Below, piece after piece: positions 35,701 to 47,800 of a stretch of DNA of 64,000 bases. The stretch lies in contig OX457032.1 in the NCBI GenBank assembly GCA_949752745.1, forward strand, positions 16,470,720 to 16,534,719, in the 5' to 3' direction. The first letter of the stretch is position 1. Every line of letters begins with the position of its first letter. The position numbers and the translations under genes were made by a program. This DNA comes from Protula sp. h YS-2021 (lineage: Eukaryota > Annelida > Polychaeta > Sabellida > Serpulidae). The notes under the pieces were generated by a model. The model saw nothing but the letters and a program-made list of their open reading frames with translations, was not told where the DNA came from and ran no database searches.

Positions 35701-35869
35701 CCTCAGCACCCACGTACGCGTCCTTGTACTGGCGGGACATCGTCTGCGCGTACTTAGGGCGTCCCACGTAGGCGGGAAACGTCACTGTCGGCGCGTCGTT
35801 GCTGGAGAAGCCGCACTTACAAAAGCCGCTTCCGTTGTCAAGGATGATTGGGGTTTTCAAAGACAACGC
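32721..35869 (-). CDS. Exons 13-18: complete actin domain
   Basis: Six exons give 377 residues, against 375 for conventional actin. Phosphate loop 1 is [11 protein letters not shown], with the Asp at domain position 11 and the Lys at 18, exactly the actin numbering. Also present are [20 protein letters not shown], the Gln of YVEVQAVL (actin Q137), GRTTG, the second loop DSGDGVSH including the catalytic His, [36 protein letters not shown] and the terminal KKCF. ATP binding and hydrolysis residues are therefore kept. The DNase-loop region is one residue shorter and diverged. 'CKCGF' and the overall divergence recall actin-like or testis-type ARPs more than cytoplasmic actin. The intron inside the GRTTG glycine codon matches a classical actin intron position. 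The first exon starts at an acceptor with an in-frame TGA just upstream and no ATG, so the domain needs a 5' partner exon. Confidence 0.93.
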
Positions 35870-38800
35870 CTGTCAAATAAGAAACGTTTATAAATACACA
35901 ATAATAACACTAAAGCTTGCTAGTAACATTACGGTTTTATTTATTTTATAAGAAAAATTTCATTCGTTTTAATAATTTCGGTTTTCTGGATAAGTGGTTA
36001 AGCAAATATGTAAAATATCTTAAATATTGTCAACTACGCCAAGTTTATACGGTTATTAATTATAGCAAGTACTAAGGTTAAAGCCTTGAAATAAGAAATG
36101 AAAACCCGAAACCAAGACAAAATAAAGTCGAATGTAGGGGCTATGCACACAGTATTACGGCAGCTGGTTTCTGCATAGCCTTCAAAGGTAAATTTCACAT
36201 ATTTTTTTAAAACGAAAACATGTATTTAACTGAATAAAATTTTAAACATAAAGACACCACCACTAACGAAACGACAGTCAATTCATAACAATATAAAAGG
36301 GAAATCTGACCTGTGCACTGAAGCTATGAGCGTTGTTTGTTCTGACTGCGGCCCTCTTAAGCCGACCACCGTCGCTATGGCTATCACTGTGGTAAGACTC
36401 TGTCTCCTCATCTTCTGATTGGTGGAAATGTCGCTCACCATCTAAGGCTGATACAGTAATTTTGTCGTCTGTCTTTTCTACACTTTTATCCATGTCCTTC
36501 TTAATTTCCTGCAGCGTTTTTGCATTCATGGATTCTATCAAAGCATCTTCAAATTCCTGTGTACTCAACCCTTTGATCATGACGTCACCATCTTCTTTAT
36601 CTTGACCTTGAATTTCATTGTCAAGGTCATCATCAGAAGAAAAGCTTCCATTGGTTGGGTGAAAGTCACGTGGATCCCCTTCCCAGCTCCCCTCTTCTAT
36701 CGGCACAAGGTTTGACGTCTGAATTTCGGACTGCGTGACGGATGACTCCGAATGTGCTACGGAAAGTTCCGAATGCTCCTGGGATATTTCTTCTGCACAA
36801 TCCTCAACAATTCTTGGCGAATCCATACTATATACTTCTAGATCTAACATAGATGACATACTGGAATCATGCAGCGATGTACTGGAACTATGTACCGGCG
36901 ACCGTCGTCCCTCAGTGAGACGCGAGCTCTCTATTGCGTAAGTATCATCAGGTGACATACCACATAATCGGGGAGATACGTCATCAATGTTCGTTACAGG
37001 TAAATCGTCAAAACTTTCTTCGTTCACATCACTCGGTAAGACAAAACTCGTGTCCGTGACGTCAGCATTATGACGTACGTCAGCGTTATGACGTACGTCA
37101 GCTGGCTGGTGCTGATTGGTTTTCAAAGGGCTCTGTTCGTGAACGCCTATTGTGTCTGGCTCCATGCTGCTACCGGCATCTATGTCTTTGCGCCTTACAC
37201 CGTTCTGAATGAGGCACGGTTCAGTACCGCTAGTATCTTGGATACTCGTGTGTGTATCCTGCATACTGGTATATGTATAACTGGTGTCCCCATTACGTGA
37301 CTCCGTGTACTGCAGCTCCTTCATATACGATGACGCCAACGCTTCAAATTCCTCATCCACGTGGCTCTCTGTCAGGCTCTCTGCATGACTGTCTGTGTGA
37401 CTCGCTGCGAAGCTCTCGCCGTGGCTCCCTGCGAACCCACTCACCGACCTGGAGGATTCAGCCACAGACGCGTTAGCTTTGGACGTCGATGAATTGGCAC
37501 GTGACACAGATATCGACGGAAGAGCTTGGAAGTGATTCTCTTCTAGCATCAAATCGGAGCTTCCCTCGTTTCCAGAGTCGGAACCATCGTCCGCAAAAAT
37601 GACAGCATTTCTACCCTGAACTTTTGCATCCCTGTTGCAGTTTTGGTCTAACGTTGCTTTTGATTTATCCGTGGCCTGTTTCTCTTTGCTCGAACTTAAT
37701 CCCTCCTTTCGGTTGGAATGCGCCGCGTTTTTCGTCAGGTCGTCTTTACTAAGCGGTTGCTGCAGCGCATCTGTAGGCGCCTTCGGTAATGCGCGATTTT
37801 CCCTGCTCTGTCCCACTTCTTGTTCAGGTTCCCCACTTGTCGCTCGTGAAATAGTTTTAGTCTGTTTCAAAACCATATGCACTGATTTATCAGTATTACA
37901 ATCCACCAGCGGTGTTTGTTTCTTTGCGGTACTCTTCATATCGCTGTAGCCGTTCTTCAGAGGTATAAAGCTCGGTGGGAAGGGTTTATCCTGCACACCC
38001 TGTACTCGCGGCGTAGAGTGACTGCGAGGAGAGTGAGACACCGCTGTCACGTGCTTCACAACGACGCCGTTTTGTGGCGCCACTGATGCACCCTTGTTGC
38101 CGTTCCCTTTATTTCCAAGGCTTGGTGTATCATCTCCTCGAGGCTCTCCATTTACCGCGGAATTCCTCTTGTTAATCTTTGCGTTGACTTTCTCCAGAAG
38201 TAGACTCGCCTTTTCGGCATGCCTGGCTGAGTTAGCACTGCTGTTCCTCCGCACCATGCTGACAACCCCCGCACTAACCCTGCCTCTGCTTTCCCCGTTC
38301 TCACACGGAGACATGCCGTCTTCTATGACGTCATGGCACTTCACTGTGACGTCACTCACGCTTCTTGTGATCTTTGTCGGCACTTCTACATTCATATTTG
38401 CTCTTACAGTCGGAATATCCTTGCCATTTGAATTCGAAGCAGATTGTGTTTTCTCGCAATTTGACTCGGCACTTTCGTTTCGACAGACGTCAGATGGGTT
38501 CCCTCTGTCGCTTTCCGTGTTGGCTCCGACAGCAGGTGCGACAAGATCACCATGATTCGGAAGTGGGAATGCTTTAAGAGGTCCTCTCGTACCGTTGTCG
38601 TTTTTACCGAAGAAACTGACTGCTTTTCTTTCCTTCTCTTTTTCCTCGGGCACAACAGTTTCGTCAACGACACTTTCACTATCTGTAGTAGTACAATGTG
38701 CATCGACGCTTCCTCCATTTTGCTCCGGTTCCTTTACCTCAACAGAAGGAGGTGTTTCGCCACCTGCAGAAGGTGTTTTTGAAGCAGGATCTGAATCTGC

Positions 38801-41800
38801 TAGTGGTCTACCTACGACACGTGACCTGTCTGGGGACTCGCTGGCAATCCTCGTATAGTCTGCCGCTTGGTGGATTTTCTTTATACTTACACAGTTTATT
38901 CTTTCCTCTATTACGGAATCTACGTCGCTCCTTTCCGCCTCTGCTGATTGGTTGTTTTTGAGACCTTTCTGCGATTCGCCTTTCGTCGTCTTGTTGTCGC
39001 AACTTCGAACACTTTCACTGGTGTCTGATTCACCGGAAAATATATTTTGTTTTTGTTTTAAGTGCTTCCCTACCAACCTTTCAAATCGCTCATCCAGGGC
39101 CGCTCGTTCGTCGTCTGAAAGGGACCTTGACCTCCATTTCTCCAAGTCCTTTTTTGGTGAATTTTGTAGTGAGACGTAACCCAGATCCTCAATATTTTTC
39201 TGCCCATGTCTTTGCTTGTGGCCAAAAGTCGGCAAGGGTTGTTCCTCATCTATTTCTTCTTCACTTGTTGTTGTTACCACCCTGCGCACGGCCAGCTCTG
39301 TGCCTGACCTTTTCCCTATCACTACTTCCGGTTTCGTTTTTGATTGGGATTCCCTTACTTTCACTTTTTGATGCTTATCTCTTTTCACTTCAGTTTCACT
39401 GGACTGACAGCCAGCACTGCTGACGTCACGCGAATTCACCGCCTTGTCGCCGCCTTGAGTGGGAGGGGTCGTCCCCCCGTGGCGTGGAGACGCTGTGTGC
39501 TGTGACTGTTGTCCCCGCAGCTTTTCCCTTTCTCGAGGAGATTTCCTACGCTTTTGAACCGCATCAAGCGGTCTTTCTATCATTTCCACCGGGGAGCTAC
39601 GGTTACTGGTATCAATATGGGAGTCACACACCACACCCTGCTTGGTATTACCTTCCCCGTCTAATTTACCTATTTCTCTCGGCGTCTCATCCTCTTGAGC
39701 TTTCTTTTCCTCCATCTCATGAATCTTCGCTGAGAGATTGTCTCTGAACTGCTGCAAATAATTCGACCCAGCGGATCGGGCGGAAGCCTGAGCGGATTTG
39801 GGTGATGTAGGGAAACGCTGCTGAATAAAGGTAGCCGCATAGCCGCCGCCATTACGAGCCGCACTCCCCGGGCAGACATGGCGACTGGCACTCTCCGGGC
39901 AGACATGGCGACTGCCACTCTCCAGGCTGGTTTGTGTGAACACGCCACTCTCCTCGCTGCCGTTGTCGGTACTGTTTGTTCTCAGCATGGCGCGAGGTGT
40001 ACATTTCGGAGACATCAGCTTGTACTTTCCAGATTTCTGAAGCATCTCTTCTTCTTCCTGATCAAAATATATAATACACAACTTTGTGCCAACATTGAAC
40101 TGCATTTTCTCCCAGCGTTATTAATATAATATATTTAAACGTATATAAAATTACAAACCTATAATTTTACATTCACGAAAAAAAAACCAGACTTACTGTT
40201 ACAAAAAATAAATTGCTTAAATTATGAGTTTGAAATGCCCATCAAATACCAATTTTTTTGACAAATTAAGGAAAAAAAACAATGTACGGAAACTAACGAG
40301 AAGAATCTTCTCTGTGCGTCTCAGTGTTTCCTCAACCTCGTTCTGAGTCATAGCCTCCTTGTCAATCTCAAGGTCTTGTAGGCGGTCCTTCTCGCGCTGT
40401 AGCTCCGCCTCTTCAGTCACTCTGCAATACCATTTTTTTTTGTTTTGAAGTGGAACGTTTCAATGAAAAATAAGGAAACTAGGGTGCTTTATTCCCAATT
40501 TACATAATGCCTCGAGGCTTGCCGATAATTGCTTATAAAAACTCTTCAAACTGCCGTTAAAATGGAAGAAAAACTTCACAAAAAAAAAACAAACAAACAA
40601 AAAAACAAAACAAAACAAAAACAAAAAAAAACAAAAAAACAAAGAAACAAACGAACGAAAAAAAGCCGAATTTCCCTTGTGCACCAACCTGCCAGCAACG
40701 GCATCTTGGTACTTGCCGACATATTCCTCAAACCCGTCCGCTTTGCTTGAGCCCTCCGTTGACGATGGCCACACCTCCGTCTCAAACGAGCCTAATTTTT
40801 GCTTATTGATCCATTCCTGGATGTCAATGCCACAGGCCTTCTGATTGGTCGAGCCCTCTGGGGCCGTGCCAGAAGTGCTTTCCTGCAGATCCGGACTGGC
40901 TGTAATGATGTCGTCCGCGAATGATTGACGTAAATCTTTGGCGATTTTTTCCCCTCTGCTCCTCTTTATGGCCTTTTTATTGTCTGATCGTGACTTCTTT
41001 GTGTGTTTTGATTTTGATTTGGAACTTTTGGTGTGCGATGAAATGCTTTCCGGATTTTTTAGAATCACACATACTTCTTTCGAATGCTTTTCGTTCTTAT
41101 AATCCACAGAGCTTAAATTGTCGCGATAAGAATCAAAAGGAACATCAGTTGCCTTCTCATTTTTATTGTCTGTGTTTGTCAGTAAACTATCAAGATCCGT
41201 TAAATCCATCACGTTTGAGTTTCGCAGGAAATCAGATGTCATCTTTTCATTAACGTTTGATTGCTTAGAACTCTTACTGACACCCGTTTCCAAAGACTCA
41301 GACGCTGGAACACTGTCAGATTTGATACTTTCTTCTACAAGAATTTTTATGCGATGTTCAGTAGCAGGCGACATTTTGGGCTCACCCGTGTGATCGTCTG
41401 ACGCGTCACACATTGCCGCCATCATGGTGAATTTTTCATCCGGGCTTAAAGAACTGTTGACAATCGTTTCCACATTCTCTTGCGTCAAATTCGGTTTTCC
41501 TGAGTTTGAAAAAGTTATTTTACTCTCCGCTTTCTGCGTCAGAGATTCCCTGACGTCTTGCGGGAGATGATGAGAGTCCCTGAATAGCGGTGAGCCGTCG
41601 CCGAAATCGTACACAGATAAGTCACTTTCTTTCAACAGGTCTGGTTGGCTAAGAAATTTCCTATGGTTTAGTGCCTGGGGCTGCGATTGGTGGAAATACG
41701 AGCCGCTGATTGGCACATCACTGGACATCCTGGAATGTGGATAGCCCCTGGCTGACTGAGAATAATCGGCCGGTGGGCTCATCAGCAATTCATCCCGTGA

Positions 41801-44800
41801 AACACTGGATGGCAAATCGGATTCGACTTCTCCAAACTTTGTCTTTGATTTCTCTGGATCACCCTGGATAGTCCCAGATGTGCTGTTAGCACTTGACATC
41901 GAGGCATTCATTGGGGAATAAGACTTTTGTGTGTCCAGCTCTTTCGGGGATTGTTTCATTGGTGTCCTTGAGTCACGTGAGTATTCTTCTGCAGTAGGGT
42001 TATCACCACATTTATCCTCAAATACGATTGGATCAGAGTGAACAGGAGTTTGTAACAAGAACGCTGATTGGTTCATCGGATCAGGAGAATGTATTCCATG
42101 GTTTGATTCTACAGTACGGCTACCCGTTGGGACACTGGCGGGAGTTTCACTGACACTCAAGACAGTTCTGGATTCTTCGCTGTGACCGACAGACATATAG
42201 CTCTCCTCCGTCACGGAGTAGCGTACGCAGTCGTGTGTGGCCGCCCGTGTACCCCCACCGCTAGCTTCCGGTATGGAATCCATTCGCTGCATGTTCTGTG
42301 AGCTTGAGCCAGATCCCGGTAAGATCTTCTTACGCGCTTCTCCGTAAATCTTGTAGCTTTTTTGCCGCATCAATAGACCGCCGCTACCCAGACTGGACGA
42401 CAGGGGAGCGTCATTATCAGACATACTGCTGTGCAGGAACGACAGATCGAGCCGCGGCACCGGCGAGTAGACGTACGACATGCCGCCTCTGTCGGCCGTC
42501 ACGGACGGGTATGACGTCAGCCCGCCACTGTCCACCTCGTCGTGTCCCTCCAGCCTGGCGCCCGTCTCGGAGTCGTACTCGCTGGTGGTGTACGGCGAGT
42601 AGCGACAGTTGATGTCCTGCACGGTCGACACTTTCACAGGCGTCTTGGGCCGTGTGCTACTCAAGGGCGTTTTATTCCGGGCGCTGTGTTCCTCCACGTA
42701 GTCACTTATAGTCACTGTTTTGCGACGCGACTTGCTTTTCGGGGTGCGTTTCGACGGCTGAGAATCTAATTCCTCGTCTAAAATATCCAGGCTTTCTGTC
42801 GATTTGGAATACTTTGCTAATTTGGTTCTTTTGGGCTTCTTTGGGGATAATTTTACTGGGCTTTTCCGCCCGCTGTCACTGTTAACACTGTTGTTTAGGA
42901 TCGGGGTAATGGAGCGCAGTTGAACCGGTGACGGGGTCAACAATGCCCGACTCATCGTCTCCTCAAACTGGCCGGCGATCGGACTCTGATCCGGATCAAA
43001 CCGGCTCAAGTCCAGCATCGATGTGTTCACGTCAATCATCATGACGTCATTGCTGTCGCTAAGCAGCGCGTGGCGCCACCGGGTGACGTCACAGAGGTGT
43101 TGCTGCAGTGTTGCCATGGCACTAGGGTGGGCGAGGATCTGGCACAAGATGTCCACTCTGTAACAACAGGAAGAGGTGCCCTAATTACACCAAATTCGTG
43201 AATCACCAGATTGGCCTCACATCTATTGTCTTCAAAGAGGAATACGTACTCGTCTTTGGCAAATTATTTAAATTTGTTCAGCTGATCCAGCAATTCCTTT
43301 ACATTACAATACATTATACCGTATCTGTGTCACTACTTAACTATATTTAAGCTACTCGTTTATTATGAGAAACACATATCCAGCAATGTAACTGACAAGT
43401 GGCTACACGTCTTTGAATTGTCATTACCTATCCTCCCCTCTCTTCCTACCCCGCACTCTTGCGAGTAAATAATAAATAGGCACGCGTTTACATTCATATT
43501 TTAAAATAATAGTCCATTCCCGCTTTTTCTTGCAATATAGTCTTTCGAGAAGACAGTATCGGCTGACCTGTGAACCAAAACTCGAGCCTGGTTTCTGACA
43601 CTTAAGTCGTCAATCACAGGTAGGATGGCCTTGAACTTGTGTAAGTAGGCGGAGCTTGGACACGGATGATGCAATACATAGTTCTCTATGGAAACAAGCC
43701 ACGCCTCTGTGGCGTAGTACTGCGAACCGCTCCCTGATTCGCTGATATCCAGTAAATGCACCGGAAGGAACCTCAAGGTGCGCTGATACCACTTTGATAG
43801 CTGAAAGACAGAAATATAAAGAATTAGCGTGATTATTAAGAACTGAAACTTAATCAATGTGTATCATCAAATTCTCTTTCTGCTTCTCAGTCCTTGCTCA
43901 ATTTGCGATTTGCGTAAAGCCCCATTCTCTTTCTATTTTAAGAATCTATTCCGATATTTTTTTCAAACGCATTAATTTTTTTTTTCAAAATCTGTTATAT
44001 TTTTCCTTGTTACATTTAAAACTGACCAGATAATTTCTGGGAAATTAAATAACACACTATTTAACGTACGTGTGCAATTTTAACATTTTTTTACTTGCAG
44101 GAAGATCAACTGATAACTAGATCTGATAAAGGATACGAGTGGTGCAATCAAAAAAGAATACTTGACATGTATGGTACCCATATATTTATTATATATAACA
44201 CAAACATAATAGTATACGCTCAGACTGAAGCCCTCTCAACAAAAACTAACCAGCTGTTAATCGATTTATCCACAAACGCAACAAAATACATGCTGGGTAA
44301 AATAGATTTTCATACGGAATATATGTTTAGTAACTTATTTTATGCCAAATGCACATGTCTATATTTGGCATCACACCATGCCACAATAACGTCTACTATC
44401 GACATCCGTCAAGAGCCTCACCCCTTCTTTTATGATCATACAGCTTTTATGTCTACTAAATTGCATGCTCGGGGGGAAACAACAGCTTTAGCATTAAGCA
44501 TTAGCTGACAGTCTAAAAACGATTACCGGCTATTCAACGAACCAACGCTGTAGTAATTTGACGATTCACCGGCCATTTATACCGATGAACTGTGTTATAA
44601 TATACATATATATATATAAACCAGAAAGATGTTCAGAATAAACAGATTTTCAGAATTTCTCTGGCGAAAGGTGAATTCGGCTCAAGCTTGAGTTCGGGTG
44701 TTACAGATGTCTGAATTATTCTGTTTTTCAACACACAGCTACAAGACACAGACTATGGCAATGCAATGAGTGATTTGTTGTTTGGTAGGATGGTTAATAT

Positions 44801-47800
44801 CTAAGGCCAGTATCCGATAAACCTGACACCCCTCCGTTAAGTAACTCATTAAACCAACATCCCGCTCAAAAATGATAAAACTACATAAATTAAAAAAAAT
44901 AAACCTAACCATTACGTTTCCGGTTTTCAGTGACGAACTGAAACCATTTACAAGCAGCAAAACAACTAAAAACCAAGCAATAAAAAATTGCTTCAATAAA
45001 TAACCTCGACTAATTTACCTTCACCATGAGAAAAGCTATATCGTAACCAAAACCCGTTTTGTCTATTTTGAAAAAGTCTTAATTTAAATTAAAGATCGCA
45101 TGTTCAAAAAAAAAAATGAATCTCCACTGCTCCGTGATTGTAATTAAACCTTGATGAGGGAGTCCTGTAAATCCAGGCCTCGAGCGAATCCTGCTCCTTG
45201 TCTACTCTCCATATCCTACCAGACAGTATTGTTAACATGCAAGTGTAATAACGTTGGTAAGTAAACTGTATTTCATGCGTGTTATGGCGGAGTTTTTTTT
45301 AGTTCATACCATGTTTGACGACATTCCTCTAGAATCGATACATAACAAGTTTTGAAAGAGACAGCAAGTGTGTCTTAAGAATGTCTAGACGACTGTAAAG
45401 TGTTGCTAGTACGAACGTTTGTACATGGATAATTCTTAATGAATATTTAACGGTATTGATAGGGTACTATTCTATTAAAAATCCGGACTCTTTTAATCGC
45501 TGGCTGAAGAAAAAATGGCAAATAATTGATCAGCTTAAACCCAAAAGTACAAGTATATGACAGAAATCTAAAAAGCAAGCTCGCCATTTATTATTATTAC
45601 CGGTATTATTATAATATTGCTATCGTTATCGTTATTATTATTTTGCTAGAATTTTTTCAGATAAAAGAAAGAAAACGATTTTGTTCAGATTACTCCGCGC
45701 CTTATAAACGGGGTCAGCAGTCACATCGGATTACATGAAGGCGTAATGATTTACATGGCAAGAAGACGCTTTCGATCTACTTAAAGAATGCCTGATCCAG
45801 TAATTTTCTGTTCTGCCTTTTATTAAATGATAAACAGAAGTGAAATTAAGCCCTGCCCCCACGCCCCCCTCCCCCCTGCTTGTTATTTCACTCTTTTCCG
45901 TTTACCTTTTGCGAGGACAGATAAAACTGATGCACATTCTCATACACTTGGTGCTTCTTCTCTACGGCCGTCTTAAAGATGCCAAGTCTCGTCTGGAAGT
46001 GTCTCGCGTACACGAGAACTGACTGGATATCGTTGACGCTGTTGTCCTGCAGTAACGTGCTCTCGATTTTCTTGCCAATCTTCTCCGCTAGCCATAAAAC
46101 ATTCTGTAAGATAGCAATGAAAACTTGACTTGACTATTATAATTTTAAACACCAATTTTCGAACTGTAAGTGGGCTGGATCAACTTCTTGTTACAACGTG
46201 ACTTAGCCACGTGACTTAAACCCACATGTTACACAAATCACATGCGTTTCAGATTTATCTGCACGTTCCTCTTATCATACGGAGACACAAACATAAGTTT
46301 TTACTGTTCGATCGTTTCGTTGTCATCAATATCGCATCCTGACGTACATATGTATTTATTCATGTATATTCAACTTGGACTGCTTTTCCATTGATATTCT
46401 AAGTTACCATAGTAACTGTTTTACGTCCCCTGGCGACTTTCAAACGTTTCCTTTTGATAACCCAGAATCGTGGTGACTGTCTAGTTTTCATATCCTAAAT
46501 CACCATGGTAACCGCCTTACGTTTGCTATTGCGTAGAATCCTAAATCACCATGGTAACCGCCTAACGTTTGCTATTGCGTAGAATCCTAAATCACCATGG
46601 TAACCGCCTTACGTTTGCTATTGCGTAGAATCCTAAATCACCATGGTAACCGCCTTACGTTTGCTATTGCGTAGAATCCAGTCTCAAAGTGGTGTAGGTA
46701 CAGCTCGGCTTTACTCAGGCAATCGGCAATTTCCGGATCCTGGTTCACCGTCGGAAAACCTACTTCCTCTATCCAATGTAACACCTATTTTTTGAGAAAC
46801 GAATGACAAAATCGAAAAATTACAAACTTAAAATAATTTTAAGCTAAAATTTTTTTATTCATAGCGTTTTGCTCAATTCTTAAATTTAATATTTTACTAA
46901 AAAAACTCCCTTTTCATTAGGTTAAAAATAAACTCGAGACAAAAATAATATTCACGTAACTTTTTTATCTACGTCAGTCATGGCAAGTTTGTCTGATAGA
47001 GTAATCTTGAGACAGAAAAGGGTTCGACGTCATTTTACTCTAGCCTTGACCTAGTATCCGCACACCTTATCCGCTTTTGCCTTGTATTTATCCGTTTTCG
47101 ACGCCTGCAGTAACCTGGATTCCGCTTCCTGCCATAGCGTCATCAAATCCTGCTGTGATGACGTCAGCTCTTTGTGATGTCTTTCCACTGCACTCTTGTA
47201 CGTCACCATAAAGGGGGTGGACGCGATTGTGCTTAATACCGAGTCAGTGGTGCCCGCGCTCATCTCGCCAAGCATCCCTCGGCAATCCTCCATCACCGGC
47301 TCCATGTTTACATCTCTGAAAGGTCAACAAGCATATCAAATAATACCTTATAAATGATTTTATTAAAGAAACAAAGAACAAAGAAAGGAAATGGGAAAAA
47401 AAATCTTTCCAAGCGGCATTTTAGGGCAATTTGCTAATTTTCTGACTTTTTTATTTTGTGTTTTTTTTTCATTCTTTACCTCATGATCTGCGCATATTTC
47501 TTCCTGATATTGGTAAGCAGTAGCTGCACTTGCTCATGCTGCGCGGGAATGTCACACTCCTGCAATGCTGCTAGCTGCTCCCTTGCTTCCGCTAGTCTCA
47601 CCCGTATCAACGCCACGGCCTTCTCCAGAGCCGTGAACCTCTACAACCACATTACAACACATAAATAAAAGCAAAGGTAAGCCATATAACAAAGTGTCAG
47701 CAAGCGTCGAGCTATAAATAAGCTCAAAGGTGTTTTCGTAGCATGCTCGTGGTTATGTGGTGGGATGAGGGGGAGGGGGTGGAAGGGGGGTATGTGATTG

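Noticed and set aside
37252..39750. Many plus-strand frames of 60-153 codons
   Set aside because: They are antisense to the long coding exon 12 of the minus-strand gene.
44095..44508. Plus-strand open frame of 137 codons
   Set aside because: It lies antisense in an intron of the minus-strand gene, is AT-rich and has no family resemblance or splice context.
46486..46690. Array considered as a possible CRISPR
   Set aside because: The units are contiguous with no variable spacers, and the locus is a eukaryotic exon edge.
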